From Azotobacter vinelandii CA (GTDB lineage Bacteria > Pseudomonadota > Gammaproteobacteria > Pseudomonadales > Pseudomonadaceae), in NCBI RefSeq assembly GCF_000380335.1, contig NC_021149.1, forward strand, positions 558,001 to 622,000: 64,000 bases of DNA, in the 5' to 3' direction. This document shows, one piece after another, positions 56,548-64,000 of the stretch; the stretch's first letter is position 1, and every line of letters begins with the position of its first letter. The position numbers and the translations under genes were made by a program. Under the pieces are notes generated by a model. It was not told the DNA's origin and ran no database searches. It worked only from the letters and a program-made list of their open reading frames with translations.

Positions 56548-56898
56548 ATGAGCGTAAAGAAAGAAACTCGTCTGCGTCGCGCTCGCAAGACACGCCTGAA
56601 AATGCGCGAGCTGGAGGTTGTACGCCTTTGCGTGCACCGTTCCTCCCAGCACATCTACGCCCAGGTCATCACGGCCGACGGCGGCAAGGTTCTGGCTTCT
56701 GCCTCGACCTTGGACAAAGAACTGCGCGGCGCTGCTACCGGCAACGTCGAGGCGGCCAAGAAGGTCGGTCTGCTGGTGGCTGAGCGAGCGAAGGCTGCTG
56801 GCGTAACCCAGGTGGCATTCGATCGTTCTGGCTTCAAGTACCACGGCCGTGTCAAGGCACTGGCCGATGCTGCTCGTGAAGGCGGGCTGGAGTTCTAA
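56548..56898 (+). CDS. rplR: 50S ribosomal protein L18
   Basis: This 116-residue 5S rRNA-binding protein carries [20 protein letters not shown] and [20 protein letters not shown]. It lies 10 bases after rplF with a weak ribosome site (GTAGGGC). Confidence 0.98.
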   Translation: MSVKKETRLRRARKTRLKMRELEVVRLCVHRSSQHIYAQVITADGGKVLASASTLDKELRGAATGNVEAAKKVGLLVAERAKAAGVTQVAFDRSGFKYHGRVKALADAAREGGLEF

Positions 56899-56901
56899 GT
56901 T

Positions 56902-57402
56902 ATGGCAAATAACGAGCAAAAGCGCGACGAGGGTTACATCGAAAAGCTGGTCCAAGTCAATCGCGTTGCCAAGACCGTCAAGGGTGGTCGCATCTTTACC
57001 TTTACCGCGCTGACGGTCGTTGGCGACGGCAAAGGGCGTGTCGGCTTCGGCCGCGGCAAGTCCCGCGAGGTCCCTGCTGCTATCCAGAAGGCCATGGAGG
57101 CTGCTCGCCGCAACATGATCCAGGTCGATCTCAGCGGCACCACTCTGCAGTATCCGGTCAAGTCCGCCCATGGCGCTTCCCGTGTTTACATGCAGCCGGC
57201 CAGCGAGGGTACCGGAATCATCGCCGGTGGTGCCATGCGTGCCGTCCTCGAGGTCGCAGGCGTACAGAACGTTCTGGCCAAGTGCTACGGCTCGACCAAT
57301 CCGGTAAACGTGGTTTATGCCACTTTCAAAGGACTGAAGGAAATGCAGTCCCCGGAATCCGTAGCGGCCAAGCGTGGCAAGAGCGTCGAGGAGATTCTCT
57401 GA
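56902..57402 (+). CDS. rpsE: 30S ribosomal protein S5
   Basis: This 166-residue protein contributes to accuracy at the mRNA entry. The N-terminal domain has [20 protein letters not shown], followed by [20 protein letters not shown]. The spectinomycin loop VAKTVKGGR is unaltered in length. It starts 3 bases after the rplR stop. Confidence 0.99.
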   Translation: MANNEQKRDEGYIEKLVQVNRVAKTVKGGRIFTFTALTVVGDGKGRVGFGRGKSREVPAAIQKAMEAARRNMIQVDLSGTTLQYPVKSAHGASRVYMQPASEGTGIIAGGAMRAVLEVAGVQNVLAKCYGSTNPVNVVYATFKGLKEMQSPESVAAKRGKSVEEIL

Positions 57403-57404
57403 TC

Positions 57405-57581
57405 ATGGCAACCGTCAAAGTCACTCTGGTCAAGAGCCTGATCGGTCGACTGGCCAACCACAAGGCCTGCGTCAAGGGCCTGGGTCTGCGTCGCATCGGT
57501 CACACCGTCGAGGTTCAGGATACTCCCGAAAACCGCGGGATGATCAACAAGGCCCATTACTTGCTGCGTGTGGAGGGTTAA
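57405..57581 (+). CDS. rpmD: 50S ribosomal protein L30
   Basis: This 58-residue protein reads [20 protein letters not shown], then [21 protein letters not shown] chose ATG 57405, two bases after rpsE and with GAGGAG upstream; the longer open frame is inside rpsE. Confidence 0.98.
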   Translation: MATVKVTLVKSLIGRLANHKACVKGLGLRRIGHTVEVQDTPENRGMINKAHYLLRVEG

Positions 57582-57584
57582 TCC

Positions 57585-58019
57585 ATGCAACTGAACGATC
57601 TGCGTTCCGCGCCGGGAGCCCGGCGCGAGAAGCTGCGTCCGGGTCGCGGCATCGGCAGCGGTCTCGGCAAGACCGGTGGCCGTGGCCACAAGGGGCAGAC
57701 CTCCCGCTCCGGTGGCAAGATCGCGCCTGGGTTCGAAGGCGGTCAGCAGCCTCTGCATCGCCGCCTGCCGAAATTCGGCTTCACTTCTCTGAAGGCCTTG
57801 GATCGTGCGGAAATTCGCACTTCCGAGTTGGCCAAGGTGGAAGGGGATGTCGTCACTCTGCAGGCGCTGAAGGATGCCAACCTGGTCAATCAGGGTGTCC
57901 GTCGCGTGAAGGTCATGCTGTCTGGCGATGTGGGCCGGGCCGTTACTCTGAAGGGAATCGCCGTCACCAAGGGTGCGCGTGCGGCCATCGAAGCAGCTGG
58001 CGGTAAAATCGAGGACTAA
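57585..58019 (+). CDS. rplO: 50S ribosomal protein L15
   Basis: This 144-residue assembly protein has the glycine/arginine-rich N-terminal extension [20 protein letters not shown] and the globular C-terminus [20 protein letters not shown]. Its stop is directly followed by the secY ATG. Confidence 0.98.
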   Translation: MQLNDLRSAPGARREKLRPGRGIGSGLGKTGGRGHKGQTSRSGGKIAPGFEGGQQPLHRRLPKFGFTSLKALDRAEIRTSELAKVEGDVVTLQALKDANLVNQGVRRVKVMLSGDVGRAVTLKGIAVTKGARAAIEAAGGKIED

Positions 58020-59348
58020 ATGGCTAAGCAAGGTGCTCTCTCTGCACTCAGCAATGGCGGGCTGTCCGAGCTCTGGGCTCGGCTGCGGTTCCTGTTCTTG
58101 GCGATCATCGTCTATCGCATAGGCGCGCACATCCCGGTACCAGGAATCAATCCCGACAGGCTGGCGGAACTGTTCCAACAGAACGAGGGAACCATTCTTA
58201 GCCTCTTCAATATGTTTTCCGGTGGTGCGCTGGAGCGGATGAGCATCTTCGCGCTGGGGATCATGCCGTATATTTCGGCATCGATCATCATGCAACTGAT
58301 GACCGTGGTCAGTCCCCAGTTGGAGCAGTTGAAGAAGGAAGGCGAGGCCGGTCGTCGCAAGATCAGCCAGTACACCCGTTACGGGACGCTCGTTCTGGCG
58401 ATCGTTCAGGCTTTCGGCATGTCCGTCGGTCTGGCCAGCCAGGGCGTCGCCTTCGCCGCCGATTTCGGCTTCTACTTCGTGGCTGTGAGCACCTTCGTGG
58501 CTGGTGCGATGTTCATGATGTGGCTGGGCGAGCAGATTACCGAGCGGGGCGTCGGCAACGGAATCTCGATGCTGATCTTTGCCGGGATCGTGGCCGGCTT
58601 GCCGGCGGCGATCGGCCAGTCCTTCGAGTCTGCCCGTCAAGGTGATATCAACATCATTGCCTTGCTGGCCGTTGCGCTCCTGGCCGTGGCGATCATCGGT
58701 TTCGTGGTTTTCGTCGAGCGTGGTCAGCGTCGTATCGCGGTCCACTATGCCAAGCGTCAGCAAGGCCGGAAGGTTTTCGCTGCGCAGACCAGCCACCTGC
58801 CGCTCAAGGTGAATATGGCAGGTGTGATTCCGGCCATTTTCGCCAGCAGCATTCTGCTGTTCCCCGCTTCTCTGGGCTCCTGGTTTGGCCAGTCGGAGGG
58901 CATGGGGTGGCTGCAGGACATAGCCCAGGCCATCGCGCCCGGACAGCCGTTGAACATCATTCTGTTCAGTGCAGGGATCATTTTCTTCTGCTTCTTCTAC
59001 ACTGCGTTGATGTTCAATCCGAAGGATGTGGCGGAAAACCTGAAGAAATCGGGTGCCTTCATTCCTGGCATCAGGCCGGGTGAGCAGTCGGCACGCTATA
59101 TCGATGGTGTGCTGACCCGCTTGACCATTTTTGGTGCTCTCTACATGACGGCGGTCTGCCTGCTTCCGCAGTTCTTGGTGGTGGCAGCCAATGTGCCGTT
59201 CTATCTTGGCGGGACTTCGTTGCTGATCGTGGTGGTGGTTGTGATGGACTTCATGTCGCAAGTGCAATCGCATCTCGTTTCGCACCAATACGAATCCCTG
59301 ATGAAGAAAAGCAACCTGAAGGGCTATGGCGGCGGCATGCTCCGCTGA
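58020..59348 (+). CDS. secY: Preprotein translocase channel SecY
   Basis: This 442-residue inner-membrane protein forms the SecYEG protein-conducting channel with about ten helices. Helix 1 ([20 protein letters not shown]), the plug region, [18 protein letters not shown] and the cytoplasmic loop with Arg ([15 protein letters not shown]) are conserved. GAGGA overlaps the rplO end. It is followed by rpmJ 28 bases later. Confidence 0.99.
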   Translation: MAKQGALSALSNGGLSELWARLRFLFLAIIVYRIGAHIPVPGINPDRLAELFQQNEGTILSLFNMFSGGALERMSIFALGIMPYISASIIMQLMTVVSPQLEQLKKEGEAGRRKISQYTRYGTLVLAIVQAFGMSVGLASQGVAFAADFGFYFVAVSTFVAGAMFMMWLGEQITERGVGNGISMLIFAGIVAGLPAAIGQSFESARQGDINIIALLAVALLAVAIIGFVVFVERGQRRIAVHYAKRQQGRKVFAAQTSHLPLKVNMAGVIPAIFASSILLFPASLGSWFGQSEGMGWLQDIAQAIAPGQPLNIILFSAGIIFFCFFYTALMFNPKDVAENLKKSGAFIPGIRPGEQSARYIDGVLTRLTIFGALYMTAVCLLPQFLVVAANVPFYLGGTSLLIVVVVVMDFMSQVQSHLVSHQYESLMKKSNLKGYGGGMLR

Positions 59349-59376
59349 TCTGTCCATAAGGTTCGAGGAGTTGGTG

Positions 59377-59493
59377 ATGAAAGTTCGTGCATCGGTGAAA
59401 AAGCTGTGCCGCAACTGCAAGATCATTCGCCGCGACGGCGTCGTGCGCGTGATCTGCAGTACGGAGCCGCGTCACAAGCAGCGCCAAGGCTGA
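59377..59493 (+). CDS. rpmJ: 50S ribosomal protein L36 (zinc-binding type)
   Basis: This 38-residue protein reads [19 protein letters not shown], then [19 protein letters not shown]. The zinc ligands CxxC...C...H are intact, so it is the C+ form. GAGGAG precedes the ATG. It closes the spc group; an intrinsic terminator follows. Confidence 0.97.
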   Translation: MKVRASVKKLCRNCKIIRRDGVVRVICSTEPRHKQRQG

Positions 59494-59514
59494 GTGTGAT
59501 TCCCGCGTGATGAG

Positions 59515-59550
59515 CCCGGCAGCTAGTGTGCTGCCGGGTTGATTCTTTTT
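59515..59550 (+). terminator. Intrinsic terminator after rpmJ
   Basis: CCCGGCAGC and GCTGCCGGG form a perfect 9-bp stem with a 6-base loop; TTGATTCTTTTTT follows. It separates secY-rpmJ from the alpha operon. Confidence 0.8.
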
Positions 59551-59567
59551 TATTACAGCGCTAGTAT
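59539..59567 (+). promoter_or_regulatory. Promoter of alpha operon (rpsM)
   Basis: TTGATT (59539-59544) and TAGTAT (59562-59567) are separated by 17 bases. The -35 falls in the tail of the rpmJ terminator. The rpsM ATG is 60 bases further on. Confidence 0.6.
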
Positions 59568-59626
59568 CCTGCGCCCTATTTCTTGGCTTCCAGGGCGTGG
59601 GTAGCTGTCAATTGGAGTTCCACTGA

Positions 59627-59983
59627 ATGGCCCGTATCGCAGGCGTCAACATTCCGGATAACAAGCATACTGTTATCTCGCTGACCTACATCTATGGTGT
59701 CGGTCGTACCACTGCACAGGCTATCTGTGCCGCTACCGGTGTCAATCCGGCAGCAAAGATCAAGGATCTCTCGGACGAGCAGATCGAGCAGCTGCGTGGC
59801 GAAGTGGCCAAGCTCACCACTGAAGGTGATCTGCGCCGTGAAGTCAACATGAAAATCAAGCGTCTGATGGACCTGGGCTGCTATCGCGGCCTGCGTCACC
59901 GCCGTGGCCTGCCGGTTCGCGGTCAGCGCACCAAGACCAACGCCCGTACCCGCAAGGGCCCGCGCAAGCCGATCCGCAAGTAA
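59627..59983 (+). CDS. rpsM: 30S ribosomal protein S13
   Basis: This 118-residue head protein contacts the P-site tRNA and L5. [20 protein letters not shown] and the C-terminal [20 protein letters not shown] are typical. TTGGAG precedes the start. It is first in the alpha operon rpsM-rpsK-rpsD-rpoA-rplQ. Confidence 0.99.
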   Translation: MARIAGVNIPDNKHTVISLTYIYGVGRTTAQAICAATGVNPAAKIKDLSDEQIEQLRGEVAKLTTEGDLRREVNMKIKRLMDLGCYRGLRHRRGLPVRGQRTKTNARTRKGPRKPIRK

Positions 59984-60013
59984 TCGCATTCGCGAATCGA
60001 CAGGAATCTAATC

Positions 60014-60403
60014 ATGGCAAAACCTGCTGCTCGTCCTCGTAAGAAAGTCAAGAAGACCGTGGTGGATGGCATCGCCCATATCCATGCGTCCTTCAACAAC
60101 ACCATCGTGACCATCACCGACCGCCAGGGTAATGCCCTTTCCTGGGCCACCTCCGGTGGCTCCGGCTTCCGTGGCTCGCGCAAGAGTACTCCGTTCGCCG
60201 CCCAGGTGGCTGCCGAGCGTGCCGGTCAAGCCGCTTTGGAATATGGACTGAAGAACCTCGACGTGAACGTCAAGGGACCTGGCCCGGGTCGCGAGTCCGC
60301 TGTCCGTGCCCTCAATGCCTGCGGTTACAAGATTGCCAGCATCACCGATGTGACCCCGATCCCGCACAATGGCTGCCGTCCGCCGAAGAAGCGTCGCGTG
60401 TAA
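60014..60403 (+). CDS. rpsK: 30S ribosomal protein S11
   Basis: This 129-residue platform protein has [20 protein letters not shown] and the C-terminal [20 protein letters not shown]; the NG pair is the usual isoaspartate site in this family. AGGAATC precedes the ATG. Confidence 0.99.
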   Translation: MAKPAARPRKKVKKTVVDGIAHIHASFNNTIVTITDRQGNALSWATSGGSGFRGSRKSTPFAAQVAAERAGQAALEYGLKNLDVNVKGPGPGRESAVRALNACGYKIASITDVTPIPHNGCRPPKKRRV

Positions 60404-60419
60404 TAGGAGACAGTGAAGA

Positions 60420-61040
60420 ATGGCACGTTACATTGGTCCCAAATGCAAACTGTCCCGCCGCGAAGGCACTGACCTGTTCCTGAAGAGCGGCTCCCGTGCG
60501 CTCGAGTCCAAGTGCAACGTCGAGTCGGCTCCGGGCATCCATGGTCAGCGCCGCGGTCGCCTGTCCGAGTACGGCACCCAACTGCGTGAGAAGCAGAAGG
60601 TTCGTCGCATCTATGGCGTGCTGGAGCGCCAGTTCAGCGGTTACTACAAGGAGGCCAGCCGTCGCAAGGGCTCCACTGGCGAGAACCTGCTGCAACTGCT
60701 GGAGTGCCGTCTGGACAACGTCGTCTATCGCATGGGCTTCGGCGCTACCCGTGCCGAGTCCCGTCAGTTGATTTCGCACAAGGCCATTACCGTCAATGGC
60801 CAGACCGTGAACATCCCTTCCTATCAGGTCAAGGTTGGCGATGTCGTCGCTATCCGCGAAAAGGCCAAGAACCAGCTGCGTATCGCTCAGGCTCTCGAAC
60901 TTTGCGCGCAGCGTGGCCGCGTCGAGTGGGTTGAAGTGGATACCGAGAAGAAGTCTGGCGTGTTCAAGAGCGTGCCGGCTCGCAGTGACCTGTCTGCCGA
61001 CATCAACGAAAACCTGATTGTCGAGCTCTACTCCAAGTAA
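60420..61040 (+). CDS. rpsD: 30S ribosomal protein S4
   Basis: This 206-residue assembly protein starts [20 protein letters not shown]; the S4 RNA-binding domain lies in the middle ([20 protein letters not shown]). In E. coli, S4 represses the alpha operon by binding its leader. AGGAGA precedes the start, 16 bases after rpsK. Confidence 0.99.
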   Translation: MARYIGPKCKLSRREGTDLFLKSGSRALESKCNVESAPGIHGQRRGRLSEYGTQLREKQKVRRIYGVLERQFSGYYKEASRRKGSTGENLLQLLECRLDNVVYRMGFGATRAESRQLISHKAITVNGQTVNIPSYQVKVGDVVAIREKAKNQLRIAQALELCAQRGRVEWVEVDTEKKSGVFKSVPARSDLSADINENLIVELYSK

Positions 61041-61062
61041 GGGCTAGAAAATAGGTATATCC

Positions 61063-62064
61063 ATGCAGAGTTCGGTAAATGAGTTCCTGACCCCCCGTCA
61101 CATCGACGTGCAGGCGGTCAGCCCGACCCGTGCCAAGATCACGCTCGAGCCGCTCGAGCGCGGTTTTGGTCATACCCTGGGCAACGCCCTGCGTCGCATC
61201 CTGCTGTCTTCCATGCCCGGCTGTGCGGTAGTCGAGGCCGAGATCGACGGCGTGCTTCATGAGTACAGCGCCATCGAAGGAGTGCAGGAAGATGTCATCG
61301 AGATCCTGCTCAACCTGAAGGGCCTGGCCATCAAGCTGCATGGTCGCGACGAGGTCACGCTGAGCCTGAGCAAGAAGGGCTCCGGTGCGGTAACCGCTGC
61401 CGATATTCAGCTGGATCATGATGTCGAAATCGTCAATGGCGGTCATGTAATCGCCAACCTGGCGGACAACGGCGCACTGAACATGAAGCTCAAGGTGGCG
61501 CGTGGTCGTGGTTACGAGCCCGCCGATGCCCGTCAGAGTGATGAGGACGAAAGTCGCAGCATCGGTCGTCTTCAGCTCGACGCTTCCTTCAGTCCAGTCC
61601 GCCGTGTCGCTTACGTGGTGGAAAACGCCCGCGTCGAGCAACGTACGAACCTGGATAAGCTGGTCATCGATCTGGAAACCAACGGTACCCTGGATCCCGA
61701 AGAGGCCATCCGCCGTGCCGCGACTATTCTGCAGCAGCAATTGGCCGCGTTCGTCGACCTCAAGGGAGATACCGCGCCAGTGGTGGTCGAGCAGGAAGAC
61801 GAGATCGATCCGATCCTCCTGCGTCCGGTCGACGACCTGGAACTGACCGTACGCTCGGCCAACTGCCTGAAGGCGGAGAACATCTACTACATCGGTGACC
61901 TGATCCAGCGCACCGAGGTGGAGTTGCTGAAGACTCCGAACCTGGGCAAGAAGTCCCTGACCGAAATCAAGGACGTTCTGGCTTCCCGTGGTCTGTCCCT
62001 CGGCATGCGCCTCGATAATTGGCCGCCTGCAAGTCTGAAGAAGGACGACAAGGCCACGGCCTGA
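61063..62064 (+). CDS. rpoA: RNA polymerase alpha subunit
   Basis: This 333-residue subunit has an N-terminal assembly domain ([20 protein letters not shown]) and, after a flexible linker near residue 235-250, a C-terminal domain that binds UP elements and activators ([20 protein letters not shown], then [20 protein letters not shown]). The length is typical of pseudomonads (333). The ribosome site is weak, which may suit coupling to rpsD. Confidence 0.99.
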   Translation: MQSSVNEFLTPRHIDVQAVSPTRAKITLEPLERGFGHTLGNALRRILLSSMPGCAVVEAEIDGVLHEYSAIEGVQEDVIEILLNLKGLAIKLHGRDEVTLSLSKKGSGAVTAADIQLDHDVEIVNGGHVIANLADNGALNMKLKVARGRGYEPADARQSDEDESRSIGRLQLDASFSPVRRVAYVVENARVEQRTNLDKLVIDLETNGTLDPEEAIRRAATILQQQLAAFVDLKGDTAPVVVEQEDEIDPILLRPVDDLELTVRSANCLKAENIYYIGDLIQRTEVELLKTPNLGKKSLTEIKDVLASRGLSLGMRLDNWPPASLKKDDKATA

Positions 62065-62108
62065 ACGTCATTACCACCGAACGAACAAGTTTGGTAAGGA
62101 ATTGAATC

Positions 62109-62501
62109 ATGCGTCATCGTAAAAGTGGCCGTCACCTGAGCCGCACCAGCGCACACCGCAAGGCCATGTTTCAGAACATGGCGGTGTCGTTGTTCGAGCA
62201 CGAACTGATCAAAACCACCCTGCCCAAGGCCAAGGAGCTGCGTCGCGTCGCCGAGCCGCTGATCACCCTGGCCAAGGAAGACAGCGTCGCCAACCGCCGC
62301 CTGGCCTTCGACCGTACTCGTTCGAAAGCTGCCGTGGGCAAGTTGTTCAACGATTTGGGCAAGCGTTACGCCAACCGTCCGGGCGGCTACCTGCGCATCC
62401 TCAAGTGCGGTTTCCGCGCTGGCGACAATGCGCCCATGGCGTACGTCGAGCTGGTCGATCGCCCTGTTGACGGCGAAGCGCTGGTGGGCGCCGCCGAATA
62501 A
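62109..62501 (+). CDS. rplQ: 50S ribosomal protein L17
   Basis: This 130-residue protein starts [20 protein letters not shown] and has [29 protein letters not shown] precedes the ATG. It is the last gene of the alpha operon and is followed by a terminator. Confidence 0.99.
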   Translation: MRHRKSGRHLSRTSAHRKAMFQNMAVSLFEHELIKTTLPKAKELRRVAEPLITLAKEDSVANRRLAFDRTRSKAAVGKLFNDLGKRYANRPGGYLRILKCGFRAGDNAPMAYVELVDRPVDGEALVGAAE

Positions 62502-62562
62502 GGCGCTTGCCACATGGAGAGATAGGCCTTGTGTTCGCTCTCCAATGGGCTGTTTCATCTTG

Positions 62563-62595
62563 CACCCTGCGAGGCTTGTCTTCGCAGGGTGTTTT
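62563..62595 (+). terminator. Intrinsic terminator of alpha operon
   Basis: CACCCTGCGA and TCGCAGGGTG form a perfect 10-bp stem with a 9-base loop and a TTTT tail. It lies between the convergent rplQ and uvrA genes. Confidence 0.75.
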
Positions 62596-62754
62596 CGTTG
62601 TGCGCCAGGCATGGCGTGACTGGCGCAGTTCGAGTTCGGTTCGCAGTGGCAATGATCCGATGACTTGGCGGTGAAAGTCTTCTACACGCCCGGCATTCGG
62701 TGCTTCGAGAGGATGGCGGAGGTGACCCCGCCTCTTGCTCGATCCTCTTCCGGT

Positions 62755-64000
<1,246 letters not shown>

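Overview
The window is chromosomal DNA from a high-GC gammaproteobacterium of the Pseudomonadaceae. The evidence is gene content and order (tRNA-Tyr/Gly/Thr-tufB-tRNA-Trp-secE-nusG-rplKAJL-rpoBC-rpsLG-fusA-tufA-S10/spc/alpha operons, with birA-coaX-SPOR gene upstream) and protein sequences that read like pseudomonad orthologues. An Azotobacter or a close Pseudomonas relative fits, but the genus is inferred and not proven by anything seen here.

Layout. 1-11 kb is a loosely packed accessory stretch: the start of a 7TMR-DISM sensor gene (minus strand, cut by the window edge), an MdtD-like drug exporter, a small secreted protein, a TraX-like membrane protein, a lower-GC island with an ACS-family MFS transporter, an orphan TctC-type periplasmic binding protein, a YihG-like acyltransferase and katG. 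10.4-14.4 kb holds a DnaQ-like exonuclease and a CBS/DUF294 nucleotidyltransferase. They look like an old two-gene operon now separated by a solo-TnpB IS200/IS605-type element. 14.6-20.7 kb carries glcB, a GcvR-like double-ACT protein, dsbG, rarD and srkA. 20.8-25.5 kb is the biotin region: comF divergent from bioB-bioF-bioH-bioC, with a recognisable BirA operator over the bioB promoter. 25.6-28.0 kb is a lipid cluster (YnbA-like CDP-alcohol phosphotransferase, PlsC-like acyltransferase, CdsA-like cytidylyltransferase). 28.1-30.5 kb is birA-coaX-SPOR protein.

30.6-62.5 kb is the transcription/translation core: four tRNA genes, two nearly identical tuf genes, secE, nusG, rpoB, rpoC, rpoA, secY and the ribosomal protein genes. 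The sequence shows intrinsic terminators or attenuators and good sigma70-type promoters at several internal junctions (before tRNA-Tyr, before rpsL, before rpsJ, between rpsN and rpsH, between rpmJ and rpsM). They divide this block into separately transcribed units. The window closes with the 3' part of uvrA on the minus strand.

Working together: BirA, encoded here, probably both ligates biotin and represses bioB through the operator at 21536-21568. BioC and BioH make the pimeloyl precursor that BioF and BioB turn towards biotin; bioA and bioD are not in the window. I found no CRISPR array, prophage or obviously new multigene system. The most interesting local items are the TnpB insertion at a gene junction, the bio operator embedded in comF, the terminator/promoter relays inside the ribosomal operons, and the tuf gene-conversion pair.
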